This document shows, one piece after another, positions 32,801-44,900 of a DNA stretch of 64,000 nt. Source of the DNA: Epinephelus fuscoguttatus (Eukaryota; Chordata; Actinopteri; Perciformes; Serranidae); assembly GCF_011397635.1 (NCBI RefSeq), contig NC_064755.1, positions 16,971,282 through 17,035,281 of the forward strand, in the 5' to 3' direction. The translations under genes and the position numbers were made by a program. A model generated the notes under the pieces. The model worked only from the letters and a program-made list of their open reading frames with translations, had not been told where the DNA came from and did no database searches. Position 1 is the stretch's first letter. Every line of letters starts with the position of its first letter.

Positions 32801-33673
32801 GAACCTGACATGTCCTCTGATTTGAACATCCACCTACACACACCTTTTGACTTTGTGACAAAGGCTATTTCTAATGCGAGAGACGAAATGGAAAACATGT
32901 CCAAAGCGATTGCAGAGATATCTGAGACAAGTAAGAAAACACCAAATAATTTATGTTTCCTGGCTGGAGTTATGCAACATTGACAACATTGACCAAAATG
33001 TTCTCATCATGTTTTCTGTTTTAGTTCAAGCTGATTCTGATCCTAAGACAAGACAGGAGTTCTCCCTTTGTGAGTCATTTATATTTTCCAAGTGCTGTCC
33101 TTTCAGTGTATGTCACGCCTGCCACTGAATTATTATAACTTCTACATTTCAGATTCCTGCCACCTCAGTTTGGATCCCAACACAGTATTTGAAAACCTTT
33201 TGCTCTCTGAGGGAAACAGCAAAGTAACCTGGATAAAGAAAGCCCAGAAGTATCCATACCACCCAGAGAGATTCACCAAATATGACCAAGTGTTGTGCTC
33301 CGAAGGTTTATCTGGAGTTTGCTACTGGGAGGTTGAGTGGCGGGGGTCCAGGGTTGAGGTCGCTGTGTGCTACAAAGGGGCAGAGCTGGATGAAAGTGGC
33401 TTTGGATACACAGTTCAGTCCTGGTGCATTTCCCTTTCAAATACTGGTTGCACCTTTTGGCACGGTGGAAGCCCAACCAAAATATCCAACCATTGCTCCT
33501 CTACCATAGGAGTGTATCTGAACCATAAGGTAGGGAGCCTGTCCTTCTACAGCGTGTCTGAATCTGGCGAAATGATGCTCCTTCACAGAGTTTACACCAC
33601 ATTCTCCCAGCCTCTGTACCCTGGGTTCATGGTCTCCAAAGGGGCCTCAGTCAGGATAATGTCACCAAAGTAA
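29787..33673 (+). CDS. Fintrim B: finTRIM E3 ligase with tmem17-derived N-terminus
   Basis: Full-length finTRIM. Exons: 29787-29833, 30037-30649, 30789-30884, 30979-31212, 32774-32930, 33025-33069, 33153-33673; in phase, 570 aa. RING C39-C82 (CSICLDIL, HCGHSYC, CPQC). B-box1 begins CDFCTVKKLKAVKSCLVC, B-box2 ICYKHDKLLEVYC to EHKGHD, then a coiled coil and B30.2 (SLDPNTVFENLLLSEGN, CYWEVEWRGSRVEVAVCYKG, PLYPGFMVSKGASVRI). The first exon is a copy of tmem17 exon 1 and adds about 26 residues before MAESWKEAEPLSCSIC, the probable ancestral start (M27). An alternative is translation from the ATG at 29999, with the first exon unused. Intron 4 carries a SINE. Likely role: antiviral or immune ubiquitin ligase, by family. 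Confidence 0.85.
31350..32170. repeat. Degenerate DNA-transposon-like sequence in a fintrim B intron
   Basis: TTTGCATTTCCATTGCCAG near 31390 and TAATGGAAATGCAAATCCC near 32020 are rough inverted matches that could be worn transposon arms. No target duplication is seen. Confidence 0.3.
32271..32605 (+). mobile_element. tRNA-derived SINE
   Basis: The head GGCAGTAGCTCAGTCCATAG resembles a tRNA A box and TGTTCGAGTCC at about 32346 a B box. The body has GAGCAAGACACTGAGTCCCC and the tail is ATTTCCCCTCAGGGATTAAT with AATAAA. This is a common fish SINE layout. It lies in the large intron of fintrim B. Confidence 0.75.
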
Positions 33674-34320
33674 AAGGCATTCACTGTCAAGGTCTCTTGA
33701 GTGAAGCATCAGTATTACAGTATGGTCATTCCCTCCAGTCAAGTGTTGCCTTTTTTTTTTTTTGTTGCTTATTGTTTGATTATAATCTTTAAAATGTTAC
33801 ATTTGCAAGCAAAATGCTAAAGGTAAAAAGGTGAGGTTTCTGTGTGTATCTTACATGTTTCTCATCTTGTAATTACTCAATTTAAACTGTAAATTCAACA
33901 AGTTATTACTTTTGATTGTTAGTAAATAGATTAACTAGATATACAAATGTTCATAACAGAAGCCTTGCTATGTGTTTATTATGTTAAGACAATCTTTAAA
34001 CATTCAGTGTTAAGTAAATAGTTTTACCCAGTTACCAGAAAAAAAGGTTGGCATTGTATGTTTCTGCAAACCATGGATTACATTTGCACATGATTGCAAT
34101 CCCTGCTGGAAAGGCAGTACTGTACCTGTAAAAAAAAAACTGGTTTTCATGCCACTATTCTACAAACACCCATATCTGGCGCCTAAAAAGCTGCTGGAAA
34201 CACAGCCCAGGACTTGCAAAATCACAACTGGTTTTGTTTGTTGGTCTTGAACACTGGTCTGCAGCTTGACAGGGGTCTTGAAGAGGTTAATTGGGACTTA
34301 AAGTACTTGTGTGTCAGTTC
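33674..34320. other. Fintrim B 3' UTR and flank
   Basis: AT-rich, no coding signal. Poly-T (33751-33764) and poly-A (34130-34139) runs occur. No strong AATAAA was found close to the stop. Confidence 0.3.
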
Positions 34321-34450
34321 TGTGTAGAGTGTATGGGATTTATACTTCTGCGTTGAATCAAGATTGTATCTACGGCATAGGCTCTGTGTCGACGTAGAGC
34401 CTACGCCGTACACTACACCTCCCCAGATATGTAACCACACATGTAACCAC
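34320..34450. repeat. DNA transposon end fragment (TATACTTCTGCGTTGAATC type)
   Basis: TATACTTCTGCGTTGAATC followed by CTACGGCATAGGCTC and GTAGAGCCTACGCCGTA looks like the arm of a fish DNA transposon with internal inverted copies. The partner end is not seen. Confidence 0.35.
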
Positions 34451-34569
34451 ACCATTTCCCTCAGTGGAAACAAAGCTTTTGTTTGATTTAATTTCACAGA
34501 TAAGAAACAATTAGTTGTGAAGACAGAAAGGCCTCCACAAAATAGCATTTTAAATCTTGTGTGTGATTT

Positions 34570-34845
34570 ATCCTGGCTTCATATGAGTAGAGGAAATCTC
34601 TGCTACTTGCTAGGCTAATTTATACAATGTTAAATGCTACAGGCTTATGCTAATAATATTAGCATGTTGTATTTGTTTGAAAAACATGTTTAACATAAGA
34701 CAGTTTTGTCGGGGGACCTTGTGAGCTGTAATGGAACCAAATTTTGATACATTACATTTGTTAAATGTTGCTGTCGTTCCTGACTTCATATGAGTAGAGG
34801 TCTGCTAGCCACGAGGCTAAATTATACGATGTAAAATGCCATGAA
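34570..34845. repeat. Direct repeat pair, CTTCATATGAGTAGAGG units
   Basis: CTTCATATGAGTAGAGG followed by tctgcta...ctaggctaa and a ttatacaatgttaaatgc-like text occurs at about 34577-34637 and again at 34785-34842. This is typical of a dispersed fish repeat. Confidence 0.55.
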
Positions 34846-36013
34846 CTGCCATCCGCCATCTCCTCAGCCTCCTGATGACAAAGTCAGCTGATTTAATACA
34901 CCACTTTAGAAATGTTGATATGATACATATGAAACCTACAAATGTAACATAATCATGGTTTGCAGAAATGTAAAATGTCAACATAATCTTCTGGCAGCTG
35001 GCCTGTTCATTCAAAGTAACTGAATAATGCAAATAATGGTATGAACATGGAGGTATTGCACAGTAAATCAGCATGCAAAAGTAAGCTGTGATTGCTTGTT
35101 TGCTTCATAATTTTATACTCTGGAAATGTCCTGGTGTATAGTTTAATAAGGATAAATTATATGTTTTGTCAATCCAAGTACTTAAGGCAGCATTAGTATG
35201 GGCCCATGTGAGGCACACTAGTTGTGCTTCTAGCAAATAAGTACATTTATTAGGAAGTTATAGAGATTTAAAGTAGATACAGACATTTCATGTGATCTGT
35301 TATTTTTCTTATTTTGATGTTAAAAAAAAAAAAAATCAAAAGAAAAAAAAAACAGATTCATCTTGGTGTCTCCATATCTGTTGGTTAGTCAGGGTGCATC
35401 AGCGTGCTGTGCTGTCTACCACATTTTCTGTGTTGCTGCTACGACCTGATGGCACCAAATAAATACATTTTCACATCCTACACACTGGGGGTTAACTAAC
35501 ATTTGTAAATGTAATCCTTTAATCAGGTCATGTGCTGACATGACATGAAATGTGCCTAAAGTTGCAGTAACACATTTACACAGTCAATGTGTTAGCTACT
35601 GTCACAGTTAGCTCTTTACACATCCAGCAGACAAGGACCAACATTAGCATTTATTTATGTTTCCAGCCACCTTATGAGTTCAAGTCCAATATTCACTTTA
35701 CTTTTAGCACTATCTTGTCTCCACCAACTGCTGAAGCCGAACTTTCTTCAGAACTTTGTGATAAACTCTCTTTTTTAATGTGTGTTTAAAAATAACTACA
35801 GATTACAAGGCTACTTTGACACAAGCAGAGTTTGAAACCACATGGAGCTAATGTTTGACTCTCTGATAGTGCGGTCATGCACTTTGCTCTGCACTAACAC
35901 ACACACAGACCAGTCAGCACAGGCAACATCTGTGTCACTGAGAGCAAGCTGCCAACAAGCCACTCCTCCGTCAGGGAAAATGAAACTAACTCCGTCAGTC
36001 TGAGCAGAGGAAA

Positions 36014-39000
36014 ATGGCCTATAGTCAGGAATTGTTCGACTGCTCCATTTGTTTACAGCTACTGGAGGATCCAGTGACGACGGCCTGTGGACACAGTTAC
36101 TGTATGAACTGCATCTATGGCTTCTGGGATGTACATAATAACAGAGGAAGGAGTTACAGCTGCCCTCAGTGCAGGCAGACCTTCAAGGCGAGGCCTGTCC
36201 TGAAGAGGAACACACTTCTGGCTGAGCTGTTGGAGGCACACAAAGGGACAAAAAATCAAAATGCTGCTGCTGCTGCTGCTGCTGAGGATGACACCTTTGC
36301 TGCACCTGGTGATGTGCAATGTGATGCTTGCACAGAAAGAAAAAGAAAAGCTTCCATGTTCTGTCTCGTGTGTTTGGCTTCGTACTGTGAGATCCATCTG
36401 AAGCCTCACTTTGAGGTGCCACCGCTAAAAAAACACAGTCTGATTAAAGCCTCTGCAAGAGTCAAAGAAAGCATCTGTGTTAGTCATGACAAACTTCTGG
36501 AGATCTACTGCCGCACGGATCAACAGTTCATATGCCTGCTGTGTGTGATGGATGAACACAGAGGCCATGATACGGTGGCAGTGGCAGCAGAAAAGTGTGA
36601 TATGCAGGTTTGTAAGTTCAGCCCCATGCTAAAGTTATTTGTTGACTGTCCTTTTAATGTCACTGAGGCTCTGTAAAGCAGCTGGATTTGTGTTTTAACA
36701 GAAACAACTGGAGCGGACTAAACAGGAAATTGCAGACAGAGTGCTGAATTCAGAGAGGAAAATGGCACAGCTGAGGGGGGCTGCAAACTTTATAAGAGTG
36801 AGTGCACACATAAGTACTACTTCTATTATTTCTCCATTATTCATCAATACATTTCTATATTTTCAAAATGTTGCTAATCATAGTCCCTCGATTGCTGTCA
36901 ACAGACGGAGAAAAGAGAAAAGGGTGTGGTTTGAACTGTGTTGGGCAACAGTTTTTTCCTGCAGGGGAATCATCTCTCTTTGCATATGTGTTCAACAGAG
37001 TGTAAAACAATACCAAAAACATTGAGCCTCAAACACTGGAAAGAATGCTGAAGATGAAATGAAGAAAACCAGGACTGATGCAGACTGTTGCCTATCTATA
37101 GGGACAACAGCAAGAGGAACGTTAATGGGTGGAGTGGCCAGTGATTCCAAACATTTTTGGCTTGTGACCTCTTAAAGCACGAGTTCTTACCAAGAGTTTG
37201 GTCAGATGACATAACAACATGTCTTTCTGGTAAATGTGAAGATAGGCCTACAGCCAGTGGCTGGATAGCAATAGTGTAAAACTGGGAACAGAGTGAAGCA
37301 TCTAGCCTGGCTCTCTCCAAAGGTAAACAAATCTGTAAAAGTTAGCCACTAGATGTAACTGTGAGGTTACTAGGCAACCAGTGTAGGCACTAAGCTAATG
37401 CTGTGTTCACACTACGAGCAGCACATCAACAGACTACCCGTCATTTTTAATGGAAGCTGATGACATGGAGCCACAAACTGACGCCTGACACTTGTCGCTG
37501 CGACAGGCGTGACACGCTACAAATCAAAATGTAGCTGACCTCAACTTTTTTAAAGTGTCAACCAATAATGTTTTTGTGTCTAGCTGTGGTACTGTGTTAT
37601 TCACATATAGCCTACCTAGATACTGGCTGCCAAGAGGGCACCTATTCATTCCAGTGGAGCTGCATACGCCAAAAAAAGTTTGTAGCTTCCAGGCTTACTT
37701 CTGTGGCATGTGGCCCACTGAATTTGTACCGTGGTGTTGCTCCTGCTGGACTTGCCCGTGAGTTTCCACTCAGCTCGATTTAACTGTGATGACAACCCAG
37801 ATTTTTATAATGCTTTTCCCCAACTCGAGGAACGTTTTACAAATATAAAACCTCCTTTGATCAAAAATTGATAATAGAGACATAATTGACCCTGTTGGCA
37901 TTTCAGGGTTCCTGTCAACAGTTTACATAGGGTGACCATATTTTGATTTCCAAAAACATTCGGCACATTTGGCCGGCCACGACATAGCCTAATTAAATGA
38001 TACTCTCAGCTTACTCAAAGATGCCTTATCATTTTACTATATTTAAAATTTATATGTATGGATAGAAAATTCAGTTATATTACAAAATAATATCTCTCAA
38101 AGACAGAAATTCAGATAGGCCCCAATAGGGACACATACACACACTAGAGTGTGGCAATCCGAGCCCGACGGTACCCGACAGGTCGGGCCGGGTTTGGTCA
38201 AAAACGTAGCTATAAATTGTATTCGGGCTCGGGTCGGATTCAGTCAGCTTTCAGTGAAAATGTAGTGTAAAAATAAATAAAATCCTATTGTCTGTCCTGT
38301 TTATTGCTTGGGCACTGTTATTTACGTGACAACACCTGAACATAACACACACAGACACACACTGGCTGTTTGTTTCTACCTCTCCCCACGCTGAAAGTCT
38401 CGGACCTCCAGCCGCCCGCCTCCGCCTTGATTAAACGCTGAAAATAAAATAAAAGAGGGAGACAGGTTTTTCCTATTTTATCTTATTTTGTTTTATTTCT
38501 CCCTCTTCCTTCACTGGAAGCGTCGGACCTCCCGCTCCCTTCTCAAACACGGAGGTCTCCCTCTCTGCTGAGCACGCCCGGCCTGTTAAATAGCCTGTAA
38601 CCGTAACAACTGTGACACAAACTCAGTGCTTTGGTCATTAAATAATGTCGGGCTCGGTTCGGGTTCGGACAGAAATATGCGGCCTGTGCCGCACTCTAAC
38701 ACACACACACACACGGAAAACCGGACATTATCATCAGTTTATTAAACCCGCCCAGACGCCCCGGACGGGACATGAAAAGTGGACATGTCCGGGCAAAAGA
38801 GGACGTTTGGTCAGCCTAGTTTACAGACGTCTCTTTTACAATGGTGGCCTATGGGAAAAATGCTTTTTGGGCTGCAGGGGATTTTTTCATTGCAATACTG
38901 CAAGTGGCCACTTGGGAAAATCGGCTGCAAGAGTGAGTTGTTTTCCTCGAGGCCTGAGTCCGATACTTGTCACTGCAGAAGAAAGTGACACGCTACAAAT

Positions 39001-41137
39001 AAAAGTTGAGCTGGCCTCAACTTTTTTAGCATCCAATGATGCCGTGAAGCGTTAACTAATTGTGTTCTTATTTCTACTTGTGTTGTTTAGCAAAGTCAGC
39101 CGATGCTTTGCTAGCTTTCTGTGCATTGTGGTGCACACGGGGTGCTATGGAATGGCAAAATGTGATGTTAAAATGGGGCTCAGACCTTGATCAAAACCAT
39201 AGATATTTCTTTGACCAGATACAACCTTAAGATGACATTTAAGTCATGGTGCTTAATGGCAAGTAGGAGACACACATGCCGATGTAACTCTGTTATTGGG
39301 TGTTTCAGCATTTGAGTTGAACAGTGTGACCAGCTACACTATTGGTGACACGTCGATGATGTAGCTGGTAACGCTGTAGTGTTGTGTGAACACAGCATGC
39401 TAAGCTAAGCTAAGCGTCTCTTGCATCTTCATATTTACTATTCAGACATGGAAGTAGTATCAATCTGCTCACCCAACTCCAGGAAAGAAAACAACTGAGC
39501 TATTTGCTTCTTCCAGTTACATGTGTGTTAATTTGTCTTCATGTTTATAGGTCTGAGGAAAATTAGCTCTGTTTAAAAAGTGTTTAAAAATCAATATAGT
39601 GAACAATAAATTTATTTCCCCTGATTTCCTAGCCTGTTTATCAACTTGCAACACTTAAGATGTATCTTGTGACCCCTTGGAAGGGTCCAGAACCCCAGGT
39701 TGAGAACCACTGACCTACACAACTATCACAGACCCCGTAACCCCCCAAAACATCCAGTTACTTTTCATATGTTGCAGGGTAATTGAAGGAAGTGTAAAGT
39801 AGCCACAGGACTATGGTTTTATGCTGTAACACAGAGTGTCACCAGTCATAACAGGAAACTGATGCATGTTTCCTACAAGGATGCTGCATGGGAGGCGTGT
39901 GATGAAGCTGAGCGACTGTGTGTGGAACGCATCCTTCTTTTCGTCCGCTCTGTGGAGAGGAAGTGTTCTGAGATGAGAGAGAAGGTCGGAGAGGCAGAGA
40001 AAGCTGGAGTGGACTGGACCAACAATCATCTCAGGCAGCTGGAGCGTGAAGTGTTAGCGCTAAGGAGGAGAGAGGAGACACTCGACCAGCTTGCTCTAAC
40101 AGAGGACCCCGTTCAGTTTCTGCAGGTGATGACATGTAGAGTCTTTGGACGTATATACCATTTTGTATCTAATTTAAAGAAAATGATCATAAGTCATAAA
40201 ATGTGTCTGTTTGCCTTGTGCAGGGTTTCCAGGCCCTGGGTGACCTCCCTGTGTTCACAGACTCACAGGATGGACTTGACATGCTGTCAGACTTTGTCAC
40301 TGCACAGACAGATAACCTGAAGAAAATGTGTGACAAAGAAAAGAAAGAATTGTTCAGTCATTGTGAAGATAATCTGTGTAAGTGTGACCACTTTGGAGTT
40401 TGTCTGAGTATTTCCTGTTTTTGTATCAACACAATGATCAGAGGTTTTTTTTCTTTTCAACACAGTGTCAAAAATGCCACAGTTGCGTGAGGAAATACCA
40501 TCGAGGAGATACCTTTTGACCAAATGTAACAGTAAGCATGATGGTAATTCATTCCAGCACCAACATACATGAAAGCTTCAGAAGGTAAACAAATGTTTCA
40601 TATTTCCCTGCAGACTCCACAGTGGAGGTGGATCCCAACACAGTAGCTGCATGTCTCTGCTTGTCTGACAAAAACAGAGAGATATCATGGGGTGAGAGGG
40701 ACCAGGCTCATCCTGATCACCCCGACAGATTCACCTTCCTTCACCAGGCTCTGTGCAAAAATAGCCTCATGGGCATCCACTACTGGGAGGTGGAGTGGGA
40801 TGGTGGCATTGTGGATTTGGCCGTGTCGTACAAAGGCATTAAAAGAAAGGGGTCAGGGAAAGATTGCTGTTTTGGCCACAATGATCTTTCCTGGAAATTA
40901 ACCTGCACTTCGTCCGGCTGCACGTTTTGGCACAATAATCTCCACAAAGGCCAAATTCCCCCGGTTCTCTCCCACAGAGTGGGCATACATCTGGATTACG
41001 AAGCAGGAACACTGGCCTTCTACAGTGTGTCTGACACATTGACACAGCTGCACCAGGTCAGGACCACCTTCACTGAACCGCTCTATCCTGGGTTCTCTGT
41101 TGATTTGGGAGCAACACTGAAAATATGCAACGTGTAA
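36014..41137 (+). CDS. Fintrim C: full-length finTRIM E3 ligase
   Basis: Exons: 36014-36607, 36702-36797, 39880-40125, 40224-40377, 40466-40531, 40614-41137; in phase, 559 aa. RING ligands C10, C13, C25, H27, C30, C33, C50, C53 are all present. A run of seven Ala from a GCT repeat (36262-36284) separates RING from B-box1 (CDACTERKRKASMFCLVC). B-box2 is ICVSHDKLLEIYC to EHRGHD. A coiled coil (SVERKCSEMREKVGEAEKAG onward) and a B30.2 domain with VDPNTVAACLCLSD, IHYWEVEWDGG and LYPGFSVDLGATLKIC follow. It is the closest relative of fintrim A. Exon 3 has 12 bases that A lacks (ILLF region). Poly(A) signal at 41679-41684. The 3.1-kb intron 2 contains nested transposons. Confidence 0.9.
37928..38817. 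mobile_element. hAT element, middle of the nest
   Basis: The target duplication AGTTTACA lies at 37920-37927 and 38818-38825. The ends TAGGGTGACCATATTTT and the complement of GGACGTTTGGTCAGCCT are the familiar gggtgacca-type hAT termini. It is interrupted by the element at 38145-38698. Confidence 0.85.
38145..38698. mobile_element. hAT-like element, innermost of the nest
   Basis: The ends TAGAGTGTGGCA and TGCCGCACTCTA are inverted. The flanks are ACACACAC on both sides (38137-38144, 38699-38706), which fits an 8-bp duplication but is less decisive because it is a CA run. The body is GC-rich at both ends, with GGGCTCGGGTCGG motifs. Confidence 0.75.
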
Positions 41138-41958
41138 ACCAGTCGTAATACATGTTTGTGCAGGGCCACCTGCACATTTATTCAGGGATAGAAAAAAGCA
41201 CAAGCGTAGAGATGATATTAACACATGCAAAACTTTACATAGTTGTGTGTGTCCGCATTAGAGTGCTGTTGGCGTTAGCCTCAGGTTACATAAAGGTACA
41301 CTACTGTATACTGGGGTATTTACAAATCCCAAAGATATAACGATACTAGTCCATACCCATTGAGTGCACAGTTGCCCATGTACAGTTTCACATGGTGTGT
41401 GTTTGGGATACAGGTCATAGGAAATTGCAGATTAAATAGTCAACTGAACCCATTAAGAAGAATAATGTATTCAGACAGACAGAATTTTTTTAGAAAATGA
41501 AAGCTGTATTTTGTCTCCTGTCAGGGTTTGTTATGTTGCTATGTTGGGGGACCACGATGGAAATAAGTGATTTAGGGTTGTGTTGTAATCCTTGATGATT
41601 GTAACTAGTGCTGTACTCATTCTGTATTTTAAGTGATCAAACAAAGCAGACTGATCTTGCTTTAGTTTAATGGTTTTAAATAAAGGACCATGCTTTCCTA
41701 ATGATTTGCAAATGTATCTCACTCATTCATTCACTCATACACAACCCATGCTCACAGGAATTAAATAACACTTCACAGCTACAATAAGGAGCATATATGC
41801 ACAATTTCTGTCATTACATTGATTGTAAATACAACAAACATTATGTACATTCCATTTAATTTATTTGTACACTCAAGCCCACAGTTTCCCAGGTTACAGG
41901 TTTTAACATTAAAATGCAGCGCCAGCGCCACCAACAGAAGATATAATAATGAAAACAG
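41138..41958. other. Convergent 3' UTRs of fintrim C and slc15a5
   Basis: No coding signal. The fintrim C poly(A) signal AATAAA is at 41679-41684. TTTATT at 41860-41865 is the slc15a5 signal on the minus strand, 94 bases beyond its stop. The transcripts need not overlap. Confidence 0.5.
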
Positions 41959-44900
41959 TCATAAAATAGATTCAATGGAGGTGTTTGTGTAGGAGCGATC
42001 CACGGTGTCGTAGAACCTCAGACAGGCCTTGTAATGCAGCAGCTTCTCAGTCAGAGGGCTGATGGTCAGCGCTTTGCCCCGCACACTCAGGTCTATGTAT
42101 CTGAATAACAGCAGTGAGAGTGACAGTGTTCATTATGCAAAAATAATAATGTCATTGTAGCCTATATTTTACCATGTAGATAATACTGTACCTGTAAGAT
42201 ACACTCCAAAACACGAGGGTATTTATAGCCATCAGTGTTGCCAGGAGAAAGAAGAATCTCTCCAGATTCCCATCATGCAATATGTTTGGGTAGAAGTTAC
42301 CTGTAAAAGAGTGTCAGTGTAGTCACATTTGCATCTTATGCTAAAGATCATTTTGTATTTCAATCCAAGTCCACTGTCAGTATTATTTGTTATTGGAAGA
42401 AATCATGCAGTACAGTATGTGTACTCATTTTACCTCCAGAGATAAAGTACACCAGCTGAATGATGAAGGCTCCCAGAAAGCAGCCCCCTCCATAGGACAG
42501 AGTGAGGAAGTGCAGGGAGATGCCTCTGATGTGGCTCGGGGTCAGCTGGAAAGATATGAGGGAGCCTGCCAGACAGGAAGTGACAGCAGAAATACCTGAT
42601 CATTTTCAATTGGCTTCATTGTCTGAGACATTGCTGTTGAGTTTTCCACTGTATGTCTTTGGTGCTTTGAACACCACAAACCGGGTGCCATGTAGTTTCA
42701 TTATATTTGAGAAAAGGCAGCACTCTGCCACTCACACCAAAACAATCTAGACTAATAAACAGCACTACAGGTAAGAGGAATAATATGTGTTTTTGATATC
42801 GGGGTGAACTGTCCCTTTAACACTGTCACTCACATGCGGGCGTGACGAGAGCCTCTGCGAGACCAAGTAGGATGTACTGAGGAGCCAACTGGAAACACGG
42901 CATGGACGACACTTGCAGAACTTTTCCAGACAGTGTCTGCTCCACCAGGGGATACGCCTTCCTCTGCAGCTCAGACAAACCTGCGACCAGGACTGACAGA
43001 GTGGCACATGCATGGCCCAGAGCTGGAAGGGGAGGATGGACAGGGAGGGGTGATGTGAGAGGGGGCTGCAGAATAATTACGGGAGGAAAGAGGGAGGATA
43101 GGAGAGGCAGGGGAGCAAGAGAGACATTAGAGTTATGTGGGCATTAGTGAAGATGTGCATGTGCGCACACTGAGATACTCACTTATGACTTTTGCAGGTG
43201 CCAGAGGAGTTTTTTCCATGGAGAGGTAACAGGTGGTCACACACTCAATCAGCGGGGCTAAGAGCAGCAGAGGAAGGATACTGATCACATTCATGGCGCC
43301 GATGGGCAACAGGAGGGTGTTCAGGTGAAGGTTTGAGTTCATCGTCTGTATGTAGTAACCTGACGGGATCTGTTGGAAACATATTCTTAGCTGCATGTGA
43401 TAAAACATGGACATGATCCTTTTTCATACTTCATGATGACGACCCTTTATATTCCCAGTGACCTGCCTGTGTGATGCAGGCTCTGTAAAGCAGCTGGAGG
43501 CCATAAAGAGGGAAGAGCTTGGCCAGGACTTTGACGTTCTCTACGTGTGTTTCACTGTAACGACCACCGTTGTTCTCCTTGGCCCGGTCCAGCCAAGATC
43601 CCACATCTCCGCTCAGGTGACGATAGTGGAGGCAGCACATCTTGATAGAGTTCAAGAAAACTCCCAGTGTGGTCAGTAATGATCCACCTGTGGGATGACA
43701 GACACATGAAGGGACAGAAGACTTATTGGTGCGATTCGTTACAAGTCAACATGCTGTGTCTACAGTATATTTACAAGTACTGTATACTGTAATAACTGAA
43801 TAATTTCATGTCTCTTTTTGATGTACAGTATGTTACCTTTCTTGGGTTTATAGGTGAGTTTGTTCCGCATCATGTGTATGGCGATCAGAGCCAGCAGCAC
43901 GGAGGTGAAGGGGATAAGGAAGCCCAGATTTTTGGCCACAGACTGCTGGATGTAGGCAATACCCAGAAACACGATAGTGGAATTCAGGTTGACCAACCAG
44001 TAGAACCTAAACATAAATAACACACAGATCACACTCAAGTTCATCCTGAGCATACTGATTGCAGATCCACCAAATTACATATGAGTAGACACATTAATTT
44101 TTAGCTGTGGGATATAAAGGGATATAGGGATAGAAATTTGGTCTGAGGTGGTAGTGGGCGGAGCCTTGAAGCTAGTGTGGGAATCCAGTCTATTGGTAGG
44201 CTACCAACTCTGTTGCACTAGCTTGTCGGGAAGGGAGTTAGATAATGCTGAAAAGTTAGGCTAAATTTTGGCGAGGGAAAAACTGCCATGGGCATTTTCA
44301 CAGGGGTCCCTTGACCTCTCACCTCCAGATATCTAAATGAAAATGGGCTGTATGGGTACCCACGAGACCCATGCAGTTTTGTGCAAAAAAAAGAAGCCAT
44401 GTCTCTGAGTACAAATGTTATTTTCGCCTATTCTAAAAATGGTGTATTTACATATTTCTGCGTACTGGGGTTCCTTAACAGTATTGGAATTGCATAAATT
44501 GGGTATGACCGGGATGCTGAGATTCATGTAACTTCAATGAGCCCAGTTTAATTCTTGTATGATAATGCTAGTCACCCTAGCAGCCAATGCTTTGTACTGA
44601 GGCCATTTTTGAAATGACATCACTGTATAAAATCACCTATTGTGGCCTCTAGGATAATCACAGCCCCATGAAACTTTACAACTACAAACTAGAGACCTTG
44701 GTCATTCAGAGGATGTATGGCTTTCATGGGTATATTGACAATAAATGGGTTTCTCAGCAGTTTCCAGAACAGACATGCTCACCATCAAATCGTCAAAAAT
44801 GTAGTTCAAAAGTTCTTGATACCTAATCAAAGCATCATTTTTTATGGTGGTCCTCTAAGTCTAAGTGTCTTAATGTGATATTTTGGAGATGTTTTGCATT

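Larger units (their letters stand above)
37398..39399. mobile_element. hAT-like element, outermost of a three-level nest
   Basis: The target duplication CTAAGCTA lies at 37390-37397 and 39400-39407. The inverted ends are ATGCTGTGTTCACAC and the complement of GTGTGAACACAGCATG. Matching inner text (GTGACACGCTACAAAT and CTCAACTTTTTT) appears at both 37509-37550 and 38988-39030. No transposase frame remains. It holds the element at 37928-38817. Confidence 0.85.
35170..41765 (+). repeat. Segmental duplication block 2 (contains fintrim C)
   Basis: Partner of block 1. It is longer mainly because the intron before exon 3 holds a 2-kb nest of hAT elements, while block 1 has a 0.75-kb MITE in the same intron. 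Those insertions therefore came after the duplication. Confidence 0.8.

Noticed and set aside
38645-39055. 136-residue frame on the + strand
   Set aside because: It crosses the ends of two nested transposons, so it cannot be a host gene and matches no transposase.
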